Of a stretch of 64,000 nt of DNA, positions 44,152 through 52,441 are shown piece after piece. The stretch comes from Fontisubflavum oceani (lineage in GTDB: Bacteria > Pseudomonadota > Alphaproteobacteria > Rhodobacterales > Rhodobacteraceae): the NCBI RefSeq assembly GCF_030407165.1, contig NZ_CP129111.1, forward strand, positions 2,480,001 to 2,544,000. Reading direction: 5' to 3'. A program made the position numbers and the translations under genes. The notes beneath the pieces are model-generated. The model saw only the letters and a program-made list of their open reading frames with translations. It did no database searches and was not told the origin of the DNA. Position 1 is the first letter of the stretch. Each line of letters starts with the position of its first letter.

Positions 44152-45957
44152 ATGCCGCTTGACGACCGCATTGCCCAGATCACAGACCGTATCGAAACCC
44201 GCTCGCGCGAGACCCGCAGGGCCTATCTTGAGCGGATGCGTCGCGCCGCCGAAGACGGCCCGCGCCGGGCGCATCTGAGCTGTGGCAACCAGGCCCATGC
44301 CTATGCTGCGATGGGCGATGACAAGGGCAGCTTGGTGGCGGAACGCGCGCCAAATCTGGGTATCGTGACCGCCTATAACGATATGCTCTCCGCCCACCAA
44401 CCTTTTGAAACATATCCGGAAAAGATCAAGGCCGCGGCGCGAGCGGCGGGGGCCACGGCGCAGGTCGCGGGCGGTGTGCCCGCCATGTGCGATGGCGTGA
44501 CCCAGGGCCAGGTTGGCATGGAGTTGAGCCTGTTTTCACGTGACGTGATCGCCCTGGCCACCGGTGTCGCGCTCAGCCACAACACCTTTGACGCGGCGGT
44601 CTATCTCGGTGTCTGCGACAAGATCGTCCCCGGCTTGGTGATCGCGGCGGCCACGTTCGGCTATCTTCCGGGTATCTTCATTCCCGCAGGCCCGATGGTC
44701 TCCGGCCTGCCCAATGATGAAAAGGCCAAGGTTCGACAACAGTTTGCCGCCGGTGAAGTCGGGCGCGAAACGCTGATGAAAGCCGAGATGGACAGCTATC
44801 ATGGCCCCGGCACCTGTACCTTCTATGGCACGGCCAACTCCAACCAAATGTTGATGGAATTCATGGGGTTGCATCTTCCCGGCGCATCTTTCGTGAACCC
44901 CGGAACGCCGCTTCGCGAGGCGCTCACCGCCGCCGCCGCCGAACGCGCCGTCTCGATCACCGGGCTCGGCAATGACTATCGCCCGGTTTGTGACATCCTC
45001 GATGAAAAAGCCTTCGTGAACGGGATTGTCGGGCTGATGGCGACCGGCGGTTCGACCAATTTGGTGATCCATCTGGTCGCCATGGCGCGTGCGGCAGGGG
45101 TGATCCTCGACTGCACGGATTTCGCTGATATTTCGGCGGCGACGCCCCTGATGGCGCGGGTTTATCCAAACGGTTTGGCCGATGTGAACCATTTCCACGC
45201 GGCGGGCGGGCTTGGCTATATGATTGGTGAGCTGCTCGATGCGGGCCTCTTGCACCCCGACACCGAAACCGTCGCGGGCACCGGGCTTCGCCGCTACACC
45301 GAAGAGCCGAAACTGAAGGACGGCACCCTGACCTATGAAACAGGCGCGGGCGAGAGCCTGAACCCTAAAATCCTTCGCCCAGCCACCGATCCGTTTCAGG
45401 CCGCCGGCGGGTTGGCCGAGCTGCGCGGCAATCTCGGGCGTGGCATCATGAAGGTTTCTGCCGTCGCGCCGGAACGCCATGTGATCGAAGCACCGGCCAT
45501 GGTTTTCGAAGGTCAGGTGGATGTGAAAAAAGCCTTCAAAAACAAGGAACTCAATCGCGACGTTGTGGTTGTCGTCCGGTTCCAAGGTCCAAAGGCCAAT
45601 GGGATGCCCGAGTTGCATGCGCTGACGCCGATCCTCGCAGTGCTGCAAGATCGCGGCCACAAGGTCGCGCTGGTGACAGATGGCCGAATGTCGGGCGCGT
45701 CCGGCAAGGTGCCCTCCGCGATCCATGTCGCCCCGGAAGCGCTGGATGGCGGTCTCATTGGCAAATTGCAGACCGGTGATCTCCTCCGCGTCGACGCCAC
45801 CAAAGGCACATTGGACGTCCTCACCCAAGGTGTCGCCGACCGCCCCGCCGCCACACCGGATCTCAGCGCCAACAGCCACGGGATTGGCCGCGAGATGTTC
45901 GAGATCTTTCGCCAAGCCGCAGGCTCCGCAACCGATGGCGCGGGCGTGGTGGTCTGA
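44152..45957 (+). CDS. edd: 6-phosphogluconate dehydratase
   Basis: A 601-residue IlvD/Edd-family [4Fe-4S] dehydratase that converts 6-phosphogluconate to KDPG, the defining first step of the Entner-Doudoroff pathway. Motifs include ERAPNLGIVTAYNDMLSAHQ, GVPAMCDGVTQGQVGMELS with a cluster Cys, YHGPGTCTFYGTANSNQM and VTDGRMSGASGKVPSAIH. The length equals E. coli Edd. It is followed by eda after 75 bases and preceded by a palindromic operator shared with zwf. Confidence 0.97.
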   Translation: MPLDDRIAQITDRIETRSRETRRAYLERMRRAAEDGPRRAHLSCGNQAHAYAAMGDDKGSLVAERAPNLGIVTAYNDMLSAHQPFETYPEKIKAAARAAGATAQVAGGVPAMCDGVTQGQVGMELSLFSRDVIALATGVALSHNTFDAAVYLGVCDKIVPGLVIAAATFGYLPGIFIPAGPMVSGLPNDEKAKVRQQFAAGEVGRETLMKAEMDSYHGPGTCTFYGTANSNQMLMEFMGLHLPGASFVNPGTPLREALTAAAAERAVSITGLGNDYRPVCDILDEKAFVNGIVGLMATGGSTNLVIHLVAMARAAGVILDCTDFADISAATPLMARVYPNGLADVNHFHAAGGLGYMIGELLDAGLLHPDTETVAGTGLRRYTEEPKLKDGTLTYETGAGESLNPKILRPATDPFQAAGGLAELRGNLGRGIMKVSAVAPERHVIEAPAMVFEGQVDVKKAFKNKELNRDVVVVVRFQGPKANGMPELHALTPILAVLQDRGHKVALVTDGRMSGASGKVPSAIHVAPEALDGGLIGKLQTGDLLRVDATKGTLDVLTQGVADRPAATPDLSANSHGIGREMFEIFRQAAGSATDGAGVVV

Positions 45958-45958
45958 T

Positions 45959-45983
45959 CTTCTCTGCTTTATAAATATCCCCG
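45959..45983 (-). repeat. Dispersed intergenic repeat, copy 1
   Basis: Read on the minus strand, this is CGGGGATATTTATAAAGC followed by AGAGAAG, preceded by a GGCATC/GATGCC hairpin. A near-identical copy lies at 57029-57052, also next to a hairpin. I recall similar hairpin-plus-GGATATTT elements as common between Rhodobacterales genes, but this was not checked. Confidence 0.6.
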
Positions 45984-46032
45984 CCGGAGGCATCCGACCG
46001 ATGCCGCGTGCCCGAGCCGAAAGGATGATCCA

Positions 46033-46670
46033 TTGACTCCGCAACATGCGAGCAAGAAAGCCCGAGAAATCTGCGCTTTGGCCCCAATTGTCCCGGTGCT
46101 TGTTGTCGAAGACGCCGCGCAGGCAAGGCCCTTGGCCGAGGCGCTGGTTACCGGCGGTTTGCCCGCTCTGGAGGTCACCCTCCGCACCCCGGCAGCGCTG
46201 GAGGTGATTGCCGAGATGGCGCAAGTGCCCGGCGGTGTCGTCGGCGCGGGCACGCTTTTGACCCCTGCGGATGTGGCGGCGGCGAAAGAAGCGGGCGCGC
46301 AGTTCGGCGTTTCGCCCGGCGCGACGGATCAGCTCCTTGCAGCTTGTGAAGAGGCCGACTTGCCGCTTCTGCCAGGTGCTGCGACAGCCAGCGAAGTTAT
46401 GGCGCTTTATGAACGCGGCTATGACATGTTAAAATTCTTCCCCGCGGAGGCGTCAGGCGGCGCGCCGGCGCTCAAGGCCATTGGCGCGCCGATCCCGCAG
46501 GTCAGCTTCTGTCCAACCGGCGGTGTGTCCCCCAGAAACGCCCAAGACTACCTCAGTTTACCTAATGTGATTTGCGCCGGAGGAAGCTGGGTCGCCCCAA
46601 AAGATGCGGTGACAAGGGGGATTGGGGCCAAATCACGTCACTTGCGCGTGAGGCCGCGGCCCTCGGCTGA
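46033..46670 (+). CDS. eda: KDPG aldolase, frameshifted near the 3' end
   Basis: A 2-keto-3-deoxy-6-phosphogluconate aldolase that splits KDPG into pyruvate and glyceraldehyde-3-P. The class I barrel shows PIVPVLVVEDAAQARPLAEA, LEVTLRTPAAL, GAGTLLTPADV, the Schiff-base Lys in MLKFFPAEASGG and FCPTGGVSP. A run of five G at 46616-46620 shifts the frame after KDAVTRG. With one more G it reads GDWGQITSLAREAAALG and stops at 46668-46670, the normal end at 212 residues. The longer open frame to 46809 is therefore an artefact. The start is TTG, preceded by AAAGGATG. Confidence 0.93.
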
Positions 46671-46826
46671 GGTCAGCCGAAACCCCGCAAAACTGGCGGC
46701 GAAGCCTTGCCAGATTGGCGATTTTGCCGATCTGGTTCAAAAAGATGATCGAAATCTGCATCGCTTTTGGGCTGCTGCCCCCAAGTATCGCGCATCGCGC
46801 AAGACATAATGAAAAGGAGTCGCTCG

Positions 46827-47438
46827 ATGCGTAAACGATCTCTTCTCGCTCTGCCCATGGCTGTGGCCGTGGTCGCCGGAACAGGCCCGGCCTTGGCAGG
46901 GAACCTGGAGGAACCGCAGCCGGAGCCGATGGTGGTGACCCAAGCTGCGCCGGTCTTCGCTGGAAATGACTGGACCGGGTTTTATGCCGGTGGTCAGCTT
47001 GGCTATGGCGATGTCGGCACCAGCGGCGCTGCAAACGTCGATGGAGACGGTGGCTTTGGCGGCTTGCATGCCGGCTATAACTGGGATTTCGGCAATACCG
47101 TGATCGGTGCCGAAGTTGATTATGATTTTACCGAGTTTGATTTGGACGCAGGCGCGGGCTCGATTGACGATGTCCTCCGCTTGAAACTGCGCGCCGGGTT
47201 CGATGCGGGCAATTGGCTCTACTATGGCACAGTCGGTGCGGCGCAGGCCAATGCCGAGATGGGCGGCGTCGATCGGGACGATACCGGCTGGCTGGCCGGT
47301 GCGGGCGTGGCCTATGACCTTGGCAACAACTGGTTGGTTGGTGGCGAGGTTCTCTACCATGAGTTCGAGGATTTCGACTCCACCGGCATCGACGTTGATG
47401 TGACCACGGTCAGCGCGCGTGTGTCGTATCGCTTCTGA
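46827..47438 (+). CDS. Outer-membrane beta-barrel protein (OmpA-like/Omp25 type)
   Basis: A 203-residue exported protein. The signal peptide (SLLALPMAVAVVAGTGPALA) is followed by a short Pro/Glu linker and then an eight-stranded-type barrel. Alternating strands such as WTGFYAGGQLGYGDVG, FGGLHAGYNWDF and NTVIGAEVDYDF end with the C-terminal aromatic VSARVSYRF needed for Bam recognition. It resembles porin-family proteins of alphaproteobacteria (Omp25/Omp31, BF01/opacity type). AAAGGAG precedes the ATG at 46827. A strong terminator follows. Confidence 0.88.
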   Translation: MRKRSLLALPMAVAVVAGTGPALAGNLEEPQPEPMVVTQAAPVFAGNDWTGFYAGGQLGYGDVGTSGAANVDGDGGFGGLHAGYNWDFGNTVIGAEVDYDFTEFDLDAGAGSIDDVLRLKLRAGFDAGNWLYYGTVGAAQANAEMGGVDRDDTGWLAGAGVAYDLGNNWLVGGEVLYHEFEDFDSTGIDVDVTTVSARVSYRF

Positions 47439-47454
47439 TCCAGTGTGATCCGAG

Positions 47455-47483
47455 AGCGGGCGTTGGGATGACCAGCGCCCGCT
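47455..47483. terminator. Intrinsic terminator between convergent genes
   Basis: A 12-bp stem (AGCGGGCGTTGG / CCAGCGCCCGCT, one G-U pair) with loop GATGA, followed by TTTCTATTT. It is the clearest Rho-independent terminator in the window, serving the beta-barrel gene, and may also work for the opposite lyase gene. Confidence 0.88.
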
Positions 47484-47486
47484 TTT

Positions 47487-48314
47487 CTATTTGGTCGGTG
47501 CGGTGAGCATCGCGGCCAATTTCCGGCCCCCAAACCCGTTCGCCAGAGGCGAAAAGTCACCGTCATCAAACATCGCGGTGGCGGCGTCGTAGATCGCCCG
47601 ATGAGTGACACTGGCCAGCGCGGAGCCAAGCGAGATGCGCGCGACACCAGCGGCGGCAAACGCGGCCCGGCTGACCTTGGTGTAAGGGCCAGCGGCCAGG
47701 GCGTTTACCGGCGCAGGACTCGCGGCGCAGAGCCGGGCCAGGTCTTCCATGCTTGGCGGGATCGGCGTGTAGACACAATCGGCGCCCGCCTCGGCATAGG
47801 CCAGACATCGGCGCATCGCTTCGTCCATATCGTATTGGCCGGTGAGAACGCCATCGGCTCGGGCGCAGAGCACGATATCGCGCGGCGCGGCGCGGGCGGC
47901 GGCCACAGCGGCGCGAATCCGTGCGACGGCCTCATCAAACCGGTAAGGGCTTTGCTCGGGCAGGGCGGTGTCCTCGATCGACAGCCCGGCCAGCCCGGCC
48001 TCGACCGAGAGGCGCACCGTTTCCGCGCAATCTTCCGGTGCATCGCCAAACCCGTTTTCGAAATCACCGGAGACCGGCAAGGGCGTGGCCGCGACCAGAT
48101 CGGCGGCATGGGCCAGCGCCTCATCACGGGTGACCGTGCCGCCGTCAGGGCGGCCAAGGGTGAAAGCATGAGCGGAGGAAGAGGTGCCGATCGCCTGCGC
48201 ACCCAGACCCGCCAGCATCTTGGCGCTGCCTTGGTCCCAGGCATTGGCAAGGATGAAGGGATTGCCGGGCTGATGCAGGGCACGAAAGGCGGGGCCGGGG
48301 TCGTGACGGGTCAT
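47487..48314 (-). CDS. Isocitrate lyase/PEP mutase superfamily protein
   Basis: A 275-residue TIM-barrel lyase. Motifs are LANAWDQGSAKMLAGLGAQA, SGDFENGFGDAPED (metal-binding region) and GLSIEDTALPEQSPYRF. The length is typical of the oxaloacetate hydrolase/methylisocitrate lyase/phosphonomutase-like family; the Cys-loop of true isocitrate lyases (KKCGH) is absent. The start ATG overlaps the ada stop by 4 bases, so the two are co-translated. The biochemical role is unknown. Confidence 0.87.
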   Translation of the reverse strand: MTRHDPGPAFRALHQPGNPFILANAWDQGSAKMLAGLGAQAIGTSSSAHAFTLGRPDGGTVTRDEALAHAADLVAATPLPVSGDFENGFGDAPEDCAETVRLSVEAGLAGLSIEDTALPEQSPYRFDEAVARIRAAVAAARAAPRDIVLCARADGVLTGQYDMDEAMRRCLAYAEAGADCVYTPIPPSMEDLARLCAASPAPVNALAAGPYTKVSRAAFAAAGVARISLGSALASVTHRAIYDAATAMFDDGDFSPLANGFGGRKLAAMLTAPTK

Positions 48315-49372
48315 GAGGTCTCCTGTGGTGGGCGGGCATAACTGAGTTCGGTTTTCAGCAGTTGATCCTTGCGCCAAAGGCCGCCGCCATAACCGGTCAG
48401 CGCGCCACCTGCCCCGGTGATCCGGTGGCAGGGGACAAGGATCGCGATGGTGTTGGCACCATTGGCGCGGGCCACGGCGCGGACAGCTTCGGGGCGGTTG
48501 AGGATCGTCGCGAGGTCGCTATAGCTCCGCCGCGTCCCAGCCGGGATGGTTTGCAGCGCAGTCCAGACGTCTTGTTGAAACGGGGTGCCCGGTTGGCGCA
48601 GCGGAATGTCGAACCGCGCCTCTGTGCCGTCGAAGAAGCGTGTGAGCTGCGCCTCCATCCGGTCAATCACGTCATTCCGCCCGAGCGCCAGTTGGCCGTG
48701 GCTGTCTTTCAAAAGCCGTTGCAGCGACTTCGGCAGACCTTTGCGATCGATGAACTCGAGCAGATGTAAGGCGTGCTGACTGGCCACGGCAATCATTGGG
48801 CCAAGGGGCGTGGCAATCCAATCGGCGGTGAGGGGACCGCCGCTCCGCAATTGGCCCGGTGGCAGGCCGAGAAGCCGGGTCACGGCCTGGCGGAAGGCAT
48901 CGGGCGAGTCGAACCCGGCGTCGAGTTGCGCGTCGATCACCCGCCCGCCTTCGGCCAGCGTGCTGAACCCGGCGGCCAAGCGGCGATGGCGCGCCATTTC
49001 CAGAAAACTCAGACCAAAGGCGCGCTTGAAGGCACGACGCAGGGTGGAGGGATCGACGCCCATCGCCTTGATATCCGCTTCCGACCAGCGATGCGTCGGG
49101 TTCGCTTCCAACGCGTCGATCAAACGCGCCACCATCGGTTCGGGATGCGCCAGCGGATTGCAGCGTTTGCAAGGCCGAAACCCGGCGCCGAGACAGGCGG
49201 CGGCGCTGTCGAAGAAGCGGCAATTCTCCCGCTTCGGCTTGCGGGCGGGGCAGGAGAGGCGGCAAAACACGCCGGTCGACCTGACACCCACAAAGATATG
49301 GCCGTCATAGGCCGGATTGCGCGCCAGCAGGGCCTCATACAGCGTGTCAGAATCAGGCGTGGTCATCAGCAT
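48311..49372 (-). CDS. ada: Bifunctional regulator / O6-methylguanine-DNA methyltransferase (Ada)
   Basis: A 353-residue Ada protein. The N-terminal Zn/phosphotriester-repair domain has Cys37, Cys41, Cys68 and Cys71 (GVFCRLSCPARKP, CKRC). An AraC-type HTH follows (STLRRAFKRAFGLSFLEMAR). The C-terminal methyltransferase domain has the acceptor Cys in IAILVPCHRITG and GGLWRKDQLL. It reverses alkylation damage and activates the adaptive response. The order ada then a lyase is coupled by an ATGA overlap. An alkA-like gene lies 8 kb away, not in an operon with it. Confidence 0.95.
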   Translation of the reverse strand: MLMTTPDSDTLYEALLARNPAYDGHIFVGVRSTGVFCRLSCPARKPKRENCRFFDSAAACLGAGFRPCKRCNPLAHPEPMVARLIDALEANPTHRWSEADIKAMGVDPSTLRRAFKRAFGLSFLEMARHRRLAAGFSTLAEGGRVIDAQLDAGFDSPDAFRQAVTRLLGLPPGQLRSGGPLTADWIATPLGPMIAVASQHALHLLEFIDRKGLPKSLQRLLKDSHGQLALGRNDVIDRMEAQLTRFFDGTEARFDIPLRQPGTPFQQDVWTALQTIPAGTRRSYSDLATILNRPEAVRAVARANGANTIAILVPCHRITGAGGALTGYGGGLWRKDQLLKTELSYARPPQETS

Positions 49373-49422
49373 GGCACCACCCTAACGCGGGATATGCGAC
49401 CTCGCTGCCGGAAATCGGGCGT

Positions 49423-50610
49423 TTATTCCGCCGCGGGGGTCGCGGCCCGGGCGGTTGCAAAGCGGATCAACCGGCTGGCCGCCTCGGCGAAGGCGTCATC
49501 GGGTAGGGTCAGCGCCACACGGATATGGCCCGCCGCCGCATCGCCAAAGCTTTCGCCCGGCATGACGGCGATTTTCTCGGCATCGAGCAGGGCATTGGCA
49601 AAACCCTCGCCGGTCAGACCCGTGGCGCGGATATCCAGCATCGCATACATTGCGCCTTGCGCCGGGACCGCGCGGATCACCTGCTGCCCCGCCAAAAGGG
49701 CGTTCAGGATATCGCGGCGGCGGCGGAAGGGTGCGCCAATCTCAGCCTCGAATTCCGCGCCCAAGGAGAGCGCGTAAAGCCCGGCATCTTGGATGTAACC
49801 CGGGACGCCATAGGTCGTATGCGTCGCCAATGTGATCAGCCGGTCGATCACCTCCGCCGGCCCCGCAACCCAACCGAGCCGCGAGCCTGTCATTGCGTGG
49901 CTTTTCGACAGCGACCCAACCACAAGCGTTCGCTCCGCCATGCCGGGCAGGGCGCGCGGGCTGATATGGTGGCCATCCCAGACTTGCGTGTCATAGACCT
50001 CGTCGGAGATCAGCCAGAGGTCTTGCGCCTCGGCAACCTCCGCAATCCCGGCGATGGTATCGGGGGTGTAGACGACGCCCGTGGGGTTGTTGGGCGTGTT
50101 GATCAACAGGCTCCGCGCGCCTTGCGCGGCCTCCATCAGCACGTCTTGGCGTGGTTGGAACCCGTCTTCGGGGCGGGCTTGAACCGGGACCGCTTCTGCA
50201 CCTACGGCGCGGATCGTGCCGGGATAGGTGGCGTAATAGGGGTCGATGAAGAGCGCGCGATCCCCTTGATCGCAGGCCGCATGGTGCGACGCGAAAAGCG
50301 CGGCCTGACCGCCCGGGGTGATCAAGATGTTGTCGGGCGTGGTTGGCACACCCGTCCGGTCGCGCAGGCGTTTGGCCACTGCCTCCCGAAGTTTCGGGAT
50401 GCCGGGCACCATCGCATAGCCCGTATGCCCATCCCTGGCCGAGCGGAAGATCGCCTCCAGAATTCGGGGATCGGTGCGGATGTCATGCTCCCCAATCGTC
50501 AGCTCCAGCACCTCTTCGCCCGCCGCGATCATCGACCGGGCCCGAATGAAGAGGCCCCAGCCATCGTCTTCGGTGCCAGTGAGCGTGCGGATGCGGGTCG
50601 AGGGTTGCAT
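49423..50610 (-). CDS. Pyridoxal-phosphate-dependent aminotransferase, class I/II
   Basis: A 395-residue fold-type I aminotransferase. The segments LTIGEHDIRTDPRILEA, NTPNNPTGVVYTPD, LISDEVYDTQVWDG and the PLP Lys in VVGSLSKSHAMTGSRLGW are diagnostic of AspC-like class I enzymes. The arginine that binds the substrate carboxylate is near HIRVALTLPDD. The amino donor cannot be fixed. It is divergent from cysS. Confidence 0.92.
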   Translation of the reverse strand: MQPSTRIRTLTGTEDDGWGLFIRARSMIAAGEEVLELTIGEHDIRTDPRILEAIFRSARDGHTGYAMVPGIPKLREAVAKRLRDRTGVPTTPDNILITPGGQAALFASHHAACDQGDRALFIDPYYATYPGTIRAVGAEAVPVQARPEDGFQPRQDVLMEAAQGARSLLINTPNNPTGVVYTPDTIAGIAEVAEAQDLWLISDEVYDTQVWDGHHISPRALPGMAERTLVVGSLSKSHAMTGSRLGWVAGPAEVIDRLITLATHTTYGVPGYIQDAGLYALSLGAEFEAEIGAPFRRRRDILNALLAGQQVIRAVPAQGAMYAMLDIRATGLTGEGFANALLDAEKIAVMPGESFGDAAAGHIRVALTLPDDAFAEAASRLIRFATARAATPAAE

Positions 50611-50679
50611 CGGTATTCCTTGATCTTGGGACTCGGGCGCAGATGGGCACGGGGTAACACCGAAGGCAAGAGGCTTGAT

Positions 50680-50748
50680 TCAGGTGCGCTCCGCGCGTAT
50701 CACGAAGCCCATGATCAAGAAGATGACCCAGATTTGCGGGATTTGCAT
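50680..50748 (-). CDS. Possible 22-residue hydrophobic peptide
   Basis: A 22-codon frame upstream of the aminotransferase gene encodes a peptide with a single hydrophobic core (IWVIFLIMGFVI) and a charged C-terminal end (RAERT). That shape is typical of small membrane proteins. The ribosome site is too close to be convincing, so this is tentative. Confidence 0.25.
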   Translation of the reverse strand: MQIPQIWVIFLIMGFVIRAERT

Positions 50749-50857
50749 TCCCACCTGACATATGTCGGCGGGCCGGTCTTCTTTGTTTTCCTTACATCTT
50801 GAAGCTGCTAGGTCCGCCGGGCACCCCACGTCTGTGGACCGAAGAAGGCGAAAGTTG

Positions 50858-52399
50858 ATGGTTGAGATCCGTCTGAAGAACACGAAAACCCGGACCGTGG
50901 AGCGGTTTGAGCCGCTCAATCCGACGAATGTGCGGATGTATGTCTGCGGGCCGACGGTTTATGATCGGGCGCATCTGGGCAATGCCCGGCCCGTGGTGGT
51001 GTTCGACGTTCTGTTCCGCCTTCTGCGCCAGGTTTATGGCGCGAATGCAGTGACTTACGTGCGGAACTTCACGGATGTGGAGGATAAGATCAACGCCCGC
51101 GCCGCCGAGACGGGGCGCCCGATTTCCGAGATCACCGAAGAGACGATTGGCTGGTATCTTGACGATATGGGCGCGCTTGGCACGTTGGAGCCGACCCATA
51201 TGCCGCGTGCCACCGATTACATCCAGGAAATGGTCGATATGATCGCGGATCTGGTTGCCAAGGGCCATGCCTATGAGGCCGAGGGCCATGTGCTCTTTCG
51301 GGTGCGGTCCTACGAGGCCTATGGCACTCTGTCGGGCCGATCAGTCGATGACATGATCGCGGGCGCGCGGGTTGAGGTGGCACCCTATAAAGAAGACCCG
51401 ATGGATTTCGTGCTTTGGAAGCCGTCGACCGAGGATTTGCCCGGGTGGGACAGCCCTTGGGGCCGGGGGCGGCCGGGCTGGCATATCGAATGCTCGGCCA
51501 TGTCTTATGAGCTATTGGGCGAGAGTTTCGACATCCATGGCGGCGGGATCGACCTGCAATTCCCGCATCATGAAAACGAGATCGCGCAATCGTGCTGCGC
51601 CCATCCGGGCGGCGGGTTCGCAAAGGTCTGGATGCATAATGAGATGCTCCAAGTCGAGGGCAAGAAAATGTCCAAAAGCTTGGGCAATTTCTTCACCGTG
51701 CGGGACCTCTTGGATCAGGGTGTGCCGGGCGAGGTGATCCGCTTTGTGTTCCTACACACCCATTACCGCAAGCCAATGGACTGGACCGAAAAGAAGGCGA
51801 AGGAGGCCCAGGCTACCTTGCGCAAGTGGCGAACGCTGACAGCCGGAACTGAACCTGCCGCCAGCGCTTCTGCCGTAGTCATTGATGCACTCGCTGATGA
51901 TCTGAATACGGCAGGTGCCGTCACTGAGTTGTATCGGCTGGCCACTGCCGGAGATGCGGCGGGGCTGCTCGCCTCCGCTCGTCTGATGGGGCTGTTGACC
52001 GACGAGCTAGGAGCTTGGTTTGCGGCGGAGCAGGAAATCGACAAGTCTTTTTTTGCAACAGAAGTTGATGCGCTGATGGCGCTTCGAAGCGAGCTCAAGG
52101 CCATCGGAAAGGATCGGTTCAAGTTAGGTGATCGCGAGGGCGGCGAGGAAGCCTTCGCGTGGTCCGATAAAGCGCGTGAGGCATGCGAGGAATTTGGTTT
52201 CGCAATAATGGACCTGCCAGACCGTTATGAATGGGAACTGGGTCCGAAATTGCGCGGGGTCGGTATGGTTAACACAGGTCTTGGCGGTCAGGTGGTTTCC
52301 ACCAAAACCAAAGCTGATCTATGGGACGAGGTGTTGGAGCGTTTGAAAGTCTACCGTTTGGGTTTGAGAAGGCACATGAAAGAGCGGGATTGGTTGTGA
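50858..52399 (+). CDS. cysS: Cysteine--tRNA ligase
   Basis: A 513-residue class I aminoacyl-tRNA synthetase that charges tRNA-Cys. It shows the Zn ligand Cys30 (MYVCGPTVYDRAHLGNA, HIGH-type motif HLGN at 39-42), WHIECSAMSYELLG, FPHHENEIAQSCC and KMSKS at 270-274. It is somewhat longer than usual (about 460-500). The last 50 residues after the anticodon-binding helices look like an added tail, and the DNA from about 51840 is richer in A and T than its surroundings. The ATG at 50858 gives the standard N-terminus. Confidence 0.96.
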   Translation: MVEIRLKNTKTRTVERFEPLNPTNVRMYVCGPTVYDRAHLGNARPVVVFDVLFRLLRQVYGANAVTYVRNFTDVEDKINARAAETGRPISEITEETIGWYLDDMGALGTLEPTHMPRATDYIQEMVDMIADLVAKGHAYEAEGHVLFRVRSYEAYGTLSGRSVDDMIAGARVEVAPYKEDPMDFVLWKPSTEDLPGWDSPWGRGRPGWHIECSAMSYELLGESFDIHGGGIDLQFPHHENEIAQSCCAHPGGGFAKVWMHNEMLQVEGKKMSKSLGNFFTVRDLLDQGVPGEVIRFVFLHTHYRKPMDWTEKKAKEAQATLRKWRTLTAGTEPAASASAVVIDALADDLNTAGAVTELYRLATAGDAAGLLASARLMGLLTDELGAWFAAEQEIDKSFFATEVDALMALRSELKAIGKDRFKLGDREGGEEAFAWSDKAREACEEFGFAIMDLPDRYEWELGPKLRGVGMVNTGLGGQVVSTKTKADLWDEVLERLKVYRLGLRRHMKERDWL

Positions 52400-52441
52400 T
52401 GGATGCAAGCCAGTTGGGGCGTTGTCTGGGGAGGGATCTTC

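Noticed and set aside
44536..46224. 562-residue open frame opposite edd
   Set aside because: High-GC codon mirror of edd, with His/Arg/Gly-rich composition and no motif. Similar long antisense frames occur opposite zwf (60756-62357) and the MATE gene (640-1686).
46671..46809. Extension of the eda frame to a 258-residue protein
   Set aside because: The natural Eda ending (GDWGQITSLAREAAALG, then stop) appears in the other frame once one G is restored; the extension has no homology I recognise.
50711..50758. 15-codon peptide with two Cys upstream of cysS, as a possible attenuation leader
   Set aside because: No ribosome site and no following terminator/antiterminator hairpins; two Cys in 15 residues is weak evidence.
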